Origin: an uncultured Maribacter sp.
GTDB taxonomy: Bacteria > Bacteroidota > Bacteroidia > Flavobacteriales > Flavobacteriaceae
Direction of reading: 5' to 3'
DNA length: 64,000 nt
NCBI RefSeq assembly: GCF_947500985.1
Contig: NZ_CANMTX010000007.1
Coordinates: 79,987-143,986, forward strand
Positions 27,020 to 36,600 of the stretch are shown in pieces. The notes beneath the pieces are model-generated. The model worked only from the letters and a program-made list of their open reading frames with translations. It was not told where the DNA came from and ran no database searches. Positions within the stretch are counted from its first letter, which is position 1. Every line of letters starts with the position of its first letter. A program made the translations under genes and the position numbers.

Positions 27020-27508
27020 ATGAGGGTAAAATGTTGTTTAATTATACTGTTGATAATGGCTGTAAATGTTTCAGCACAAGAGATTACTACTTTTACGGGC
27101 ATATGGGGTATGGAGTATTATCAAGACGATAAGGAAATTACCAAGAAGGAAGTAAAAGATCTATTTTCTAAAAATGATCACATTTATAGCGACTGGAAGA
27201 AAGCTGATGCAAAAAAGACTATTGCGACTATTGCTGTGGTCGGAGAAATTGTTGGAGTAGCTTGGGGGTCGGCAGAATTATTTAATAATGACCCTTTTGT
27301 AAGTGATCGAGATAAAGGTAGAAAGGCAATTGGTCCTTTGTTAGGTGGTATTGGCTCTGGTATAATTGCAATTATATTTTTAAATGGCTCTTATAAGGCA
27401 AGAAAACAAGCTATACTTGCTTACAACAAGCAATTTGATGAAAAAACGGTTTTTAAACTAAAGCCGGTAGCTAATGAGAATGGACTAGGTATAGCACTTA
27501 GATGGTAA
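27020..27508 (+). CDS. Secreted or membrane hypothetical protein
   Basis: 162 aa. A signal peptide (KCCLIILLIMAVNVSAQ) is followed by a short region, then two Gly-rich hydrophobic stretches (TIAVVGEIVGVAWGSAELF and IGPLLGGIGSGIIAIIFLNGSY) and a basic C-terminus. The pattern resembles small Bacteroidota envelope proteins with paired membrane helices. It is third in a row with two unknown membrane proteins. Family not recognised. Confidence 0.65.
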   Translation: MRVKCCLIILLIMAVNVSAQEITTFTGIWGMEYYQDDKEITKKEVKDLFSKNDHIYSDWKKADAKKTIATIAVVGEIVGVAWGSAELFNNDPFVSDRDKGRKAIGPLLGGIGSGIIAIIFLNGSYKARKQAILAYNKQFDEKTVFKLKPVANENGLGIALRW

Positions 27509-27633
27509 GAAGTTTAAAAATTTAACACAAAACCTTCGCTTTTTGAGATAGAAATTGAATTTTTTAAAAAAATAAAACGGAAAACGACCATTTTTAAATT
27601 TAATTACTATTTTAGCCAAAGTTTACAAACACA

Positions 27634-27705
27634 ATGACAAAACAATATTTCTGGAACGGTTTTTATTTTTACTTCTTTTTTAAGAGAGGTACGGGACTGT
27701 TGTAG
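27634..27705 (+). CDS. Aromatic-rich leader peptide of the pheA operon
   Basis: A 23-codon ORF: MTKQYFWNGFYFYFFFK, then RGTGLL and TAG. It holds six Phe, three Tyr and one Trp in 23 residues, ten of them within a stretch of twelve. It ends 26 bases before an intrinsic terminator and is followed by prephenate dehydratase, aminotransferase, tyrA and DAHP synthase genes. This is the arrangement of a transcription attenuator in which ribosome stalling at Phe/Tyr codons prevents termination. GGAAC inside the peptide (27653-27657) could pair with GTTCC of the terminator, but the complete antiterminator is not resolved. Confidence 0.85.
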   Translation: MTKQYFWNGFYFYFFFKRGTGLL

Positions 27706-27730
27706 TATATTTTAAATATAAAATAGAATC

Positions 27731-27762
27731 TAAGTTCCGATATATATCGGAACTTTTTTTTT
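27731..27762 (+). terminator. Attenuator hairpin before pheA
   Basis: A perfect stem AAGTTCCGATA / TATCGGAACTT followed by nine or more T. It lies between the leader peptide and pheA. Confidence 0.9.
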
Positions 27763-27825
27763 GTTCAAAAATTGAAATCACCTAAACGTAGTAGAAGGAT
27801 TTTGCAGTAAGTTGAAATGTGAATT

Positions 27826-28653
27826 ATGAGTTTAAAAATAGCCATACAGGGAATTAAAGGAAGCAACCATCATCAGGTAGCAAAAGATTGTTTTGGTGAT
27901 GATATCGAGTTGGTAGAATGCCTTTCTTTCGATGCTTTGGTAGACAAGTTAATATCTAATGAAGCGGATCAAGGTGTTATGGCTATAGAGAATAGCATCG
28001 CAGGTTCAATAATACCGAATTATGCATTGGTCAATCATAATGACTTGCACATTATAGGTGAGTATTACTTAAATATTCATCATAATTTAATGATGTTGAA
28101 GGGGCAGAAAATTGAAGATATAACTGAGGTCAGTTCTCACCCGATGGCTTTGTTGCAGTGTAAAGAATATTTTAGACAATATCCACATATAAAACTGGTA
28201 GAAGATGTTGATACAGCAGAGACGGCTAAACGTATTCAAGAGAAGAAATTAAAGCATGTAGCCGCTATTGCACCTCAAGTCGCGGCAGAATTATATGGGT
28301 TGGACATCGTAGCGAACGACATACAGACCATTAAAAATAATGCCACTCGTTTTATCATTGTAAAAACAAAAAATAATGTGTTGCCAGAAGCTGAAATTAC
28401 AAAGGCTTCATTACGGTTCATAACCGACCATAAACGGGGAAGTTTAGCTGCTGTGCTTAATGTCATGAGTGATTGTAGATTGAATTTGACAAAGATTCAG
28501 TCATTACCGGTAATAGAAACTCCGTGGAAATATGCCTTTTTTGTTGATGTTACTTTTACTGAATATAAAGACTTTGTGAAAGCAAAAAGTCTATTGGACA
28601 TCATGGCAGAAGACTTTAAAGTTTTAGGTGAATATAAAAATGTAAGACAATGA
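27826..28653 (+). CDS. pheA: Prephenate dehydratase
   Basis: 275 aa. It converts prephenate to phenylpyruvate, the last dedicated step before transamination to phenylalanine. The catalytic domain starts IAIQGIKGSNHHQVA, with GVMAIENSIAGSI and the NNATRFIIV motif whose Thr is catalytic. The ACT regulatory domain covers about residues 195-275 (GSLAAVLNVMSDCRLNLTKIQS). There is no chorismate mutase domain; that activity is fused to DAHP synthase at 30706. The stop overlaps the next start (ATGA). Control is by the upstream attenuator and probably by Phe feedback through ACT. Confidence 0.95.
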   Translation: MSLKIAIQGIKGSNHHQVAKDCFGDDIELVECLSFDALVDKLISNEADQGVMAIENSIAGSIIPNYALVNHNDLHIIGEYYLNIHHNLMMLKGQKIEDITEVSSHPMALLQCKEYFRQYPHIKLVEDVDTAETAKRIQEKKLKHVAAIAPQVAAELYGLDIVANDIQTIKNNATRFIIVKTKNNVLPEAEITKASLRFITDHKRGSLAAVLNVMSDCRLNLTKIQSLPVIETPWKYAFFVDVTFTEYKDFVKAKSLLDIMAEDFKVLGEYKNVRQ

Positions 28654-29798
28654 TACGTACCGCTGAAAGGTTAAATACCATACAGGAATATTACTTCTCG
28701 AAAAAGTTGAGAGAGGTGCGTGGCTTAATGGCGCAAGGTAAACCAATCATAAATATGGGTATTGGTAGTCCGGATCTGACTCCGTCTCAAGAAGTATTGA
28801 ATGCAATACAGAACGCGGTATTAGAAAATGGTGCACATCAATATCAAAGTTACCAAGGGCTACCTCAGTTAAGAGGTGCAATTGCTAATTTTTATAAGAA
28901 GAGGTTTAATGTTGACGCCAATCCTGAGTCTGAGATTTTACCATTAATGGGCTCAAAAGAAGGTATAATGCATATTAGCCTTTCTTTTTTGAACGAAGGA
29001 GATGAGGTTTTAATTCCTAATCCGGGATACCCAACGTACACTTCAGTTACTAATTTGGTAGGCGCAGTGCCTACGTACTATGACTTGACTGAAGATAATG
29101 GCTGGTTTCCAGATTTAGAAGCATTGGCGAAGCAAGATTTGTCTAAGGTAAAGATCATGTGGTTGAGTTACCCGCATATGCCAACAGGTGCTTCGGCAAC
29201 TAAAGAGCAGTTTGTGAAAATAGTAGACTTTGCGAAGCAGCATGATATTCTGTTAGTAAACGACAATCCGTATAGTTTTGTCTTAAATGACGAACCTGCT
29301 AGTATATTGAGTATACCGAATGCAAAAGAGGTGTGTTTAGAATTGAATTCATTGAGCAAAACCTTTAATATGGCCGGTTGGCGTGTAGGTTTTGTATTAG
29401 GTAGCGAAGAGCATATCAAAGCTATTTTAAAGGTAAAGAGTAATATGGACTCTGGTATGTTTTACGGAATTCAGAAAGGAGCCATAGCAGCATTAGAAAG
29501 TACCGATGAATGGTTCGAGAACTTGAATGCCGTATATAGTGAGCGTAGAGAGTTGATTTTTGAATTGGCAGACACGCTTAAATGTACTTATGATAGAAAT
29601 GCCGTTGGCTTGTTCGTATGGGCAAAATTACCAGAAGGCAGTGTGTCATCAGAAGAATTTATAGATAATGTATTGTATACAAAAGATTTGTTCATAACTC
29701 CAGGAACCATATTTGGTAGTAATGGCGAAGGTTATATTCGCTTTTCTCTTTGTATCACAAAAGACAAAATAAAAGAAGCAATTAAAAGATTTGATTAG
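28650..29798 (+). CDS. PLP aminotransferase, aromatic or broad-specificity class I/II
   Basis: 382 aa. Fold type I motifs are NMGIGSPDLTPS, PNPGYPTYTS, SYPHMPTGA, NDNPYSFVL and SLSKTFNMAGWRVGF, in which Lys binds PLP. Its place between pheA and tyrA suggests transamination of phenylpyruvate and 4-hydroxyphenylpyruvate. Sequence relatives include diaminopimelate-type and aspartate-type transferases, so the exact substrate is open. It starts inside the pheA stop. Confidence 0.9.
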   Translation: MIRTAERLNTIQEYYFSKKLREVRGLMAQGKPIINMGIGSPDLTPSQEVLNAIQNAVLENGAHQYQSYQGLPQLRGAIANFYKKRFNVDANPESEILPLMGSKEGIMHISLSFLNEGDEVLIPNPGYPTYTSVTNLVGAVPTYYDLTEDNGWFPDLEALAKQDLSKVKIMWLSYPHMPTGASATKEQFVKIVDFAKQHDILLVNDNPYSFVLNDEPASILSIPNAKEVCLELNSLSKTFNMAGWRVGFVLGSEEHIKAILKVKSNMDSGMFYGIQKGAIAALESTDEWFENLNAVYSERRELIFELADTLKCTYDRNAVGLFVWAKLPEGSVSSEEFIDNVLYTKDLFITPGTIFGSNGEGYIRFSLCITKDKIKEAIKRFD

Positions 29799-29832
29799 TT
29801 AAAAGAAAAATAACTAAAGCGTAGCTTTAATA

Positions 29833-30699
29833 ATGAATGTATTTGTAATAGGTATCGGTTTAATAGGAGGTTCTTTAGCGAAAGACATAAAGTCGGCAGT
29901 CGACAATGTTACCGTTTATGGCATAGAATCTAATGAAGCAAATTTAGCTGAGGCATTGTCTTTGGGTATAATCGATAAGACGGCAACCTATCAAGATTTA
30001 CAATTAGCAGATATGGTCATTGTAAGTATACCTGTTGATGTTATGGTTAGCGAGCTTCCGGTAATATTAGATGCTGTTCATGAAGACTGCGTCGTTTTTG
30101 ATGTGGGGTCGACCAAATCTTTAATCTGTAAGGTTTTAGAGAATCATCCTAAGAGAAGAAACTTTTTGGCATGCCATCCCATTGCAGGAACAGAATTTTC
30201 TGGTCCGTCTGCAGCAATAAATAATTTATTCAAAGACAAAACTAATATTATTTGCGAGGTAGAATTAACAGCATTTAAGCTTCAAGAAAGAGCTTTGAAA
30301 GTTTTTCAGGCAGTTGGTATGCGAATCAGGTATATGAATCCTATTGCTCATGATAAGCACATTGCTTACGTTTCTCATTTATCGCACATAAGTTCATTTA
30401 TGTTAGGTAAAACAGTGATTGAAAAAGAGAAGAACGAGCGCGATATTTTTGATATGGCGGGTAGTGGATTTGAAAGTACGGTACGTTTAGCAAAGAGTTC
30501 GCCAGCCATGTGGACTCCAATTTTTAAACAGAATAAAGAGAATGTAGTTGAGACATTAGAAGAGTACATTCAAAATCTTACGGCATTTAAAGAAATGTTG
30601 CAGAAAGATGATTACGAGGGCATTTATAATGAAATGAATAATACGAATAAGATTAAAGGAATATTAAAAAGAAATACCGTTAAACAAGAAATAGAATAA
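29833..30699 (+). CDS. tyrA: Prephenate dehydrogenase
   Basis: 288 aa. It oxidises prephenate to 4-hydroxyphenylpyruvate using NAD(P). The N-terminal Rossmann motif is GIGLIGGSLA, followed by VIVSIPVDVM, DVGSTKSLIC, CHPIAGTEFSGPSAA and SHLSHISSFML, all typical for TyrA. The last 30 residues are charged and there is no ACT domain. It is 34 bases after the aminotransferase and 6 before the DAHP synthase gene. Confidence 0.94.
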   Translation: MNVFVIGIGLIGGSLAKDIKSAVDNVTVYGIESNEANLAEALSLGIIDKTATYQDLQLADMVIVSIPVDVMVSELPVILDAVHEDCVVFDVGSTKSLICKVLENHPKRRNFLACHPIAGTEFSGPSAAINNLFKDKTNIICEVELTAFKLQERALKVFQAVGMRIRYMNPIAHDKHIAYVSHLSHISSFMLGKTVIEKEKNERDIFDMAGSGFESTVRLAKSSPAMWTPIFKQNKENVVETLEEYIQNLTAFKEMLQKDDYEGIYNEMNNTNKIKGILKRNTVKQEIE

Positions 30700-30705
30700 G
30701 TAAAA

Positions 30706-31788
30706 ATGGAAAATTCAAAACAAATGAGAACATGGTTGGATGATTTACACCTAGACCATCCACTAGTAATAGCAGGGCCATGTAGTGCGGAAACAGAGGA
30801 ACAAGTGTTAGGTATAGCACATTCTTTAAAAGATACCGATGTAAATTATTACAGAGCAGGTATTTGGAAACCTCGTACTCGCCCAGGAAATTTTGAAGGT
30901 GTAGGCGCTTTGGGTCTTAAATGGCTTCAAAAGGTAAAGGCTGAAACAGGTATGAAAACTGCGACAGAGGTTGCAAACCGTGCGCATGTTGAGTTAGCAT
31001 TAGAGCATGATATTGATTTATTATGGATTGGTGCAAGATCAACTGTTAGTCCGTTTATCATGCAAGAATTAGCAGATGCTTTAAAAGGTACTGATAAGAT
31101 CGTATTGGTGAAGAATCCAGTGAATCCAGATTTAGCTTTATGGTTAGGTGGTATCGAAAGATTGCATACTGCAGGTATAAAGAAATTAGGCGCAATACAC
31201 AGAGGGTTCTCAACGTATGAGAAAACAAAGTATAGAAATATACCAGAGTGGCAAATGGCGATTGATTTCAAAAACAAATTTCCAGATTTACCATTAATCA
31301 ACGATCCATCGCATATTACAGGTAAGCGTGATATGATTTTTGATGTATCTCAAACAGCTTTAGATTTGAATTTTGACGGATTGATGATTGAAACTCACCA
31401 TGATCCAGATAACGCATGGAGTGATGCTGCACAGCAGGTTACACCAGAGAAATTGATTCAAATCATGAGAGATCTTAAAATTAGAAAAGAAAGTGATCCA
31501 GAAGCAGAATACAATTCAGAATTAAGTAACCTAAGAGCTCAGATTGATGTTATTGACAATCAAATAATAGAGACATTAGGTAAAAGAATGAAAGTATCTG
31601 ATGGTATTGGAGCACTTAAAAAGCAAAAAAACGTTGCGGTTCTTCAGTCTAATAGATGGAATCAAATTCTAGGTGCTATGATTTTAGAAGGGGAAAGCAA
31701 AGGACTAAGTGAAGAGTTTGTTCTTCGTATGTTCAAAGCTATTCACCAAGAGTCTATTAATCACCAAGAGAAGATAGTAAACGCTTAA
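30706..31788 (+). CDS. Bifunctional DAHP synthase / chorismate mutase (type II)
   Basis: 360 aa. Residues about 1-265 are a KDO8PS-like DAHP synthase (IAGPCSAETEEQ, WKPRTRPGNFEGVG, GARSTVSPFIMQ, DPSHITGKRDM, ETHHDPDNAWSDA). It joins PEP and erythrose-4-phosphate at the entry to the shikimate pathway. Residues about 275-360 are an AroQ-type chorismate mutase (LRAQIDVIDNQIIETLGKRMKVSDGIG). The mutase makes prephenate for PheA and TyrA upstream, so one operon holds the pathway's first step and the branch to Phe and Tyr. Fusion allows feedback through the mutase domain. It ends at a terminator. Confidence 0.95.
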   Translation: MENSKQMRTWLDDLHLDHPLVIAGPCSAETEEQVLGIAHSLKDTDVNYYRAGIWKPRTRPGNFEGVGALGLKWLQKVKAETGMKTATEVANRAHVELALEHDIDLLWIGARSTVSPFIMQELADALKGTDKIVLVKNPVNPDLALWLGGIERLHTAGIKKLGAIHRGFSTYEKTKYRNIPEWQMAIDFKNKFPDLPLINDPSHITGKRDMIFDVSQTALDLNFDGLMIETHHDPDNAWSDAAQQVTPEKLIQIMRDLKIRKESDPEAEYNSELSNLRAQIDVIDNQIIETLGKRMKVSDGIGALKKQKNVAVLQSNRWNQILGAMILEGESKGLSEEFVLRMFKAIHQESINHQEKIVNA

Positions 31789-31811
31789 GATTCGCTTAAC
31801 ATTATAAAAAC

Positions 31812-31841
31812 AAAACATCCGTATTATGCGGATGTTTTTTT
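31812..31841 (+). terminator. Terminator of the aromatic operon
   Basis: The stem AACATCCG / CGGATGTT has a short ATTATG-type loop and is followed by T6. Confidence 0.9.
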
Positions 31842-31942
31842 ATGTCAAATTTTTAAACAGTAAGAAAAGTATTACTTTTTTACAATATCCTTAATTGTGT
31901 GTCGTTAGGCATGTGTAGAACCAATTTAACCAAACCTAGTGT

Positions 31943-34033
31943 ATGAAGAAAGTAGTATTATTTGCCATTATGTTCGTAGCTTCACTATCAGTAAAAGCAC
32001 AATCTTATATTGGCTATTTAACCGATAATTATAGTGGGGTAAATGGGGTAATTTCTAACCCAGCGAATATTGCTGATTCCCGTTTTAAAACAGATATCAA
32101 TTTAGTTGGTATAAGTGGTTTTCTTGCCAATGACTATGTTGGTGTAGGGTATTCAGATTTAATATCTAGTGATTTTGAGTATGATGATGACGCTATATTA
32201 TCGCTTTCAGACAATAACAATTTTTCGGGTAATGTAGATATATTAGGTCCTTCATTTATGTTCAACGTAGGTAGAACATCATCGATAGCGGTATTTACCA
32301 GAGCACGAAGTTTTGTTACCGGTAATGAATTTAATGGCGAAAGTATTGATAATCTAGATGATAGTATTGATGAAAGTCAAGATTTTATAGTAAATGAAGG
32401 AGATTTCTTTGCGGCTGGTCACGGCTGGGCAGAAGTAGGTATTACTTACGCTCAAGAATTAATGAATAAAGACGAGCACTTTTTAAAAGGTGGTCTTTCG
32501 TTAAAATATTTAAAAGGATTTGGTAATGCGTATGTTACCGGTAGAAATGTAACTATTGATTATGATGCAGATGGTGCAACATTGCCAAATAGCTCTACTA
32601 TTGGAACATTAGAATCTACTGGCGACTTAATTTATGGTCGTGCAGATGATTATGATAATGACAACTATGACTATGAGGTGCCAGATGCAAACGGATTTGG
32701 GTTTGATTTAGGTTTCGTTTATGAGTGGAGACCAGACTATAAAGATTATGAGGTAACTGGTGCTGACGGTGAGAAAACAGTAATGAAAGATAAGAATAAG
32801 TACAAGCTTAAATTTGGCTTGTCACTGACAGATATTGGGTCGGTAAATTACAAAGGTAGTTTGGTAGATACGTACAATATTAATAATACCATTACCCAAG
32901 ATGATTATGATAATATTGAAGATTCTGATGATTTGCAAAATCTATATACGTTTACTCAAGCTTCTGAAGATTTAAAAGCTGGTTTGCCAACTGCACTACA
33001 TTTTAATGCAGATTGGAATATCAAGAATCATTTTTATTTAAACTTCAATACCGATTTATCTATGCGTTCTGCAGGCGAGAATAACCTTAGAACTGCAAAT
33101 GTATTTTCTTTGACCCCTCGTTTTGAAAGCAAGTGGTTTAGCTTCTATTTACCGGTAAGTAGCTATCAGTATAGCGGTCTACAAGTAGGTGCAGGTTTAC
33201 GAGCGGGTCCACTTTATATAGGTTCAGGTTCATTGATTTCTACATTTACAAAAAATGAAATTCAAGGTGCAGATGTATATGCAGGTTTAAAAGTGCCGGT
33301 ATATTACGGTCAGCCTAAAGATTCTGATGGTGATGGAATACCAAATAAAGAAGATGGTTGTCCTAAAAAAGCAGGTCCAATAGAAAACAACGGTTGCCCT
33401 TGGGGAGATACTGATGGAGATACTGTTTTAGATAATGAAGATCAATGTCCAGATGAAGCAGGACCAGCAGAAAACAACGGATGTCCATGGATGGATACCG
33501 ACGGAGATACTTTAATGGATAATGAAGATCAATGTCCAGACGAAGCAGGGCCGGTAGAAAACAGCGGTTGCCCTTGGGCAGATTCAGATGGTGATTCAGT
33601 TATAGATAAAGATGATGAATGCCCTAATGAAATGGGAACTGTGGCAAATAAGGGTTGTCCTGAGCCAGTAGTTACCGCTGAGGTTCAAAAGTCATTGAAC
33701 GAGTATGCCAAAACAATTTTATTTACGACAGGTAAATCGACTCTTAAAGATGAATCTACACCTGTTTTAGTTGATATTATTAGTATTTTGAATGAATACC
33801 CAAATGCTAATTTTACCATAGAAGGTCATACTGATAGTGTAGGTTCTGAAGCTACGAATCAAAAATTATCAGAGAAAAGAGCGAAAGCTGTTTTGCAATT
33901 CTTAGTAGATGGCGGTATCTCGGCAGCTAGATTAACATCTGTAGGATATGGAGAAAGCAAGCCTATTGCTACGAACATGTATAAAGACGGAAGACAGAAA
34001 AACAGACGCGTTGAGATTAACTTAGCGCAATAG
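31943..34033 (+). CDS. OmpA-family protein with DUF5723-like barrel and thrombospondin type 3 repeats
   Basis: 696 aa. Signal peptide [19 protein letters not shown]. Residues about 20-450 are a beta-barrel-like region ([24 protein letters not shown], of the DUF5723 type). About 458-572 hold four Ca-binding TSP3-like repeats ([60 protein letters not shown]). About 580-696 are an OmpA peptidoglycan-binding domain ([29 protein letters not shown]). It probably links the outer membrane to the wall. It is a single gene with its own terminator. Confidence 0.9.
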   Translation: MKKVVLFAIMFVASLSVKAQSYIGYLTDNYSGVNGVISNPANIADSRFKTDINLVGISGFLANDYVGVGYSDLISSDFEYDDDAILSLSDNNNFSGNVDILGPSFMFNVGRTSSIAVFTRARSFVTGNEFNGESIDNLDDSIDESQDFIVNEGDFFAAGHGWAEVGITYAQELMNKDEHFLKGGLSLKYLKGFGNAYVTGRNVTIDYDADGATLPNSSTIGTLESTGDLIYGRADDYDNDNYDYEVPDANGFGFDLGFVYEWRPDYKDYEVTGADGEKTVMKDKNKYKLKFGLSLTDIGSVNYKGSLVDTYNINNTITQDDYDNIEDSDDLQNLYTFTQASEDLKAGLPTALHFNADWNIKNHFYLNFNTDLSMRSAGENNLRTANVFSLTPRFESKWFSFYLPVSSYQYSGLQVGAGLRAGPLYIGSGSLISTFTKNEIQGADVYAGLKVPVYYGQPKDSDGDGIPNKEDGCPKKAGPIENNGCPWGDTDGDTVLDNEDQCPDEAGPAENNGCPWMDTDGDTLMDNEDQCPDEAGPVENSGCPWADSDGDSVIDKDDECPNEMGTVANKGCPEPVVTAEVQKSLNEYAKTILFTTGKSTLKDESTPVLVDIISILNEYPNANFTIEGHTDSVGSEATNQKLSEKRAKAVLQFLVDGGISAARLTSVGYGESKPIATNMYKDGRQKNRRVEINLAQ

Positions 34034-34052
34034 TTTTACAAATATAAATTAG

Positions 34053-34081
34053 AAAGCCTGGTGAATACCAGGCTTTTTTTT
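34053..34081. terminator. Bidirectional terminator
   Basis: AGCCTGGT / ACCAGGCT stem, loop GAAT, then nine T. It is shared by the convergent OmpA-like gene and the gene at 34092. Confidence 0.9.
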
Positions 34082-34091
34082 ATGCTATTTT

Positions 34092-34532
34092 TTATCTTTT
34101 AAATATGTATCGGGTAATGAAAATACCTTGTCCGTCAGTGTTTCCAGCATCTGCTTCAACACCACTGGTGACAAAAACAAGTTCCCATCCATTCGTAGCC
34201 ATATCACTTAGTTTAGAGGAGATAAGTGCATCATTGGCTGCAATATTCTGAAAACGAATACCAGCAATATTATAAAAGTTCAATAATTTGGTTTCTTCAA
34301 AATCCTTAACTCTAATATCGCCACGTTTAGATTTGTTTCGGGTATTATCTTCCTCGGTTTGCTCAGATGTAAATTCCTTAAAATCTCTATCAGCATTTGC
34401 ATCTATAATTCGAGATCGACCTAGTCCACTAGGTACAATAGATTCTACACTCGTAATAACTTTATATTCTTGTGCGGTCAATGAAGTTATACTTATGCTA
34501 GATAAAAAGCAGAATAAAATAATATTTTTCAT
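34092..34532 (-). CDS. Secreted hypothetical protein
   Basis: 146 aa. Signal peptide NIILFCFLSSISITSLTAQ, then YKVITSVESIVPSGLGRSRIID. The C-terminal half (SSKLSDMATNGWELVFVTSGVEA...GIFITRYIFKR) resembles the short domain in which a strand follows NGWEL, seen in DUF4177-like proteins, here exported. Function unknown. It is convergent with the OmpA-like gene. Confidence 0.72.
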   Translation of the reverse strand: MKNIILFCFLSSISITSLTAQEYKVITSVESIVPSGLGRSRIIDANADRDFKEFTSEQTEEDNTRNKSKRGDIRVKDFEETKLLNFYNIAGIRFQNIAANDALISSKLSDMATNGWELVFVTSGVEADAGNTDGQGIFITRYIFKR

Positions 34533-34667
34533 GATAATGGTTTTTTAAAATGATTGAATTTTGTGCTGTGAAAGTAGCAGGTAAAGCATAAGTAGCAAAG
34601 CAATACCCTTTATGTCATTGTAAAATGATACTTAACCATTACAAAAATCTAGTAGAAAACCAGTAGC

Positions 34668-34702
34668 CAAAAAAAAGACCCGACGCTAAAAGCATCGGGT
34701 CT
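34668..34702 (-). terminator. Terminator of the gene at 34727
   Basis: On the minus strand the stem AGACCCGATGC / GCGTCGGGTCT, with loop TTTTA, runs into eight T. Confidence 0.92.
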
Positions 34703-34726
34703 AATTATATTATATGTTTTTGTTTT

Positions 34727-35539
34727 CTATTGAACAGAAAAATCAAATACAGATTGGTTCTCTCTACCTTGAGGTACTTGACCTTGATAAATAAAGCAAT
34801 ATTCACCTGGCTCTAAAGAATCTGGAGTTACTTTAAATTTGTGACCTTCAATCTCCTCAATAGCAAAGTTAAGTGCATATTTAGGGTCAATACCTGTACT
34901 GCTAGTAATCCAGCTACTTTTTCCTGTAATAACTTCTCTAAGATTCTTTTTCTCTTTTACGGTAAGTTTTACCAAAACAAACTCATTTGGGTTACTTGCC
35001 ATTCTAAACCACCAGTTAAAGATACCTGTATCGCCACCTTGGTTGTTTTGCATGTTATCAACTTGAGTTACACTAGGGTCAAAGATGAAAGTGAATTCAG
35101 GCTGACTTTGACGAATAACGTTGTTAGATTGTGTTTTTGGTAATTGTGCTTTTTTCTTCGCATTGATTAAACCAGAAACTAATTTCTGTGCAACTTGGTT
35201 AGAATTAGAACCAGAGAATACACTTGGTTGTACTAATTTATCTTCACCATTAGCATCGGTATAATAAATACCAGTTTTAGACATGGTGTTTTGTTTAGAC
35301 TTGTCCATGATTAAAGACAATACTTCAGAAGAAACACCGGCATTTTTCATTTGCCCAAGAGCTGTAATAGAGGCATCAAACTTAACATCAGAAGTATTTA
35401 TTTTATCGATGATCATGTAGTCGTCAAAACCAAGTTCGACCATTTGTACTACAGATTCGTTAGTGATAGTTTCTTGGGCAGCCCCAAAAGTAAATACTGA
35501 TAATGTTAGCATCAGCAATGATTTTTTAATGAATTTCAT
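34727..35539 (-). CDS. Secreted hypothetical protein
   Basis: 270 aa. Signal peptide KKSLLMLTLSVFTFGAAQ. Residues 20-75 (TNESVVQMVELGFDDYMIIDKINTSDVKFDASITALGQMKNAGVSSEVL) form a short helical unit found at the start of many Bacteroidota exported proteins. The C-terminal half is beta-rich and contains FNWWFRMASNPNEF and PGEYCFIYQGQ. Family function unknown. A TAAATTTG -7 box lies 43 bases upstream and a strong terminator follows. Confidence 0.75.
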   Translation of the reverse strand: MKFIKKSLLMLTLSVFTFGAAQETITNESVVQMVELGFDDYMIIDKINTSDVKFDASITALGQMKNAGVSSEVLSLIMDKSKQNTMSKTGIYYTDANGEDKLVQPSVFSGSNSNQVAQKLVSGLINAKKKAQLPKTQSNNVIRQSQPEFTFIFDPSVTQVDNMQNNQGGDTGIFNWWFRMASNPNEFVLVKLTVKEKKNLREVITGKSSWITSSTGIDPKYALNFAIEEIEGHKFKVTPDSLEPGEYCFIYQGQVPQGRENQSVFDFSVQ

Positions 35540-35581
35540 TTTCTTGTATTTGGTTATTATTTAATGCTATAGTTCTAATTT

Positions 35582-35589
35582 CAAATTTA
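35582..35589 (-). promoter_or_regulatory. -7 box for the gene at 34727
   Basis: The minus strand reads TAAATTTG, an exact TAnnTTTG match. No -33 element is evident. Confidence 0.5.
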
Positions 35590-35646
35590 TGTTAATTTTT
35601 ATATTTAAAGCAGTTACTTTGTATAAAAGGAAGGTATTTTGGATAA

Positions 35647-36600
35647 ATGGTAGGAATTGTTTATAAATCTACGGGAAGTTGGTACACTGTCAAGGCAGAA
35701 AATGGTGATTTCTATGAATGTAGAATAAAAGGGAAGTTTAGAATAAAGGGAATAAAAAGTACGAATCCCGTTGCTGTTGGCGATAGCGTTCACTTTGAAG
35801 TGGAGACAATTGGCGATGATACCATCGGTATTATCAATGAAATTGAAACACGCAAGAACTATATTATTCGTAAGTCTGTAAACTTATCAAAACAGACACA
35901 TATCATAGCTGCAAATTTAGACCAGGTATTTTTATTGGTTACATTAAATAATCCGCCTACGTACCCAGTTTTTATAGATCGCTTTTTGATAACGGCAGAA
36001 GCATACGAAATACCTGCGGTTTTACTTTTTAATAAGGTAGATACTTACTCCCCAGAAGAGCTAGATGAAATTAAATTCTTGGCTGCATTATATCGTAATA
36101 TCGGTTATACCTGTTTAGGTATTTCGGCAGCCACAGGTAAAAATGTAGATAAGGTCAAAGAAATGATGGTAGGTAAGACCTCTATGTTTTCTGGTCATTC
36201 TGGGGTAGGTAAATCGACACTGGTAAATGCCATAGAGCCTAATTTAGATATTAAAACAAAACAAATTTCTCAGCAGCATGCACAAGGTCAGCATACCACT
36301 ACGTTTGCAGAAATGTTCGATTTAAGTTTTAATGCTAGAATAATAGATACACCCGGCATAAAAGGATTTGGAATTGTAGATATGGAAAAGGAGGAAATAG
36401 GGAACTATTTTCCAGAGTTCTTTAAGCTGAAACAACATTGTAAATTTAATAACTGTATTCATGTAGACGAACCAAAATGTGCTGTAAAAGATGCTTTAGA
36501 AACTGGCGATATTGCATGGAGTAGGTATAATAGTTATTTGCAGATGATAAAAGGCGAGGATGAGCATTATAGGGTAGATATACATGACGAGAAAAAATGA
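35647..36600 (+). CDS. rsgA: Ribosome small subunit-dependent GTPase A
   Basis: 317 aa. It is a circularly permuted GTPase that helps mature the 30S subunit. The N-terminal OB fold (GIVYKSTGSWYTVKAENGDFYECRIKGKF) is followed by G4 NKVD, G5 ISAATG, then G1 GHSGVGKST, the switch QISQQHAQGQHTTT and G3 DTPGIKGFG. This order is the permutation mark. A zinc site (CKFNNCIHVDEPKC) closes the protein. The stop overlaps the dtd start (ATGA). Confidence 0.97.
   Translation: MVGIVYKSTGSWYTVKAENGDFYECRIKGKFRIKGIKSTNPVAVGDSVHFEVETIGDDTIGIINEIETRKNYIIRKSVNLSKQTHIIAANLDQVFLLVTLNNPPTYPVFIDRFLITAEAYEIPAVLLFNKVDTYSPEELDEIKFLAALYRNIGYTCLGISAATGKNVDKVKEMMVGKTSMFSGHSGVGKSTLVNAIEPNLDIKTKQISQQHAQGQHTTTFAEMFDLSFNARIIDTPGIKGFGIVDMEKEEIGNYFPEFFKLKQHCKFNNCIHVDEPKCAVKDALETGDIAWSRYNSYLQMIKGEDEHYRVDIHDEKK

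Larger units (their letters stand above)
27509..27825 (+). promoter_or_regulatory. Leader region of the aromatic operon
   Basis: A 317-base spacer. It contains a -7-like TATTTTAG (27608-27615), the leader peptide at 27634 and the attenuator hairpin at 27731. The stretch before 27600 shows nothing further. Confidence 0.7.
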
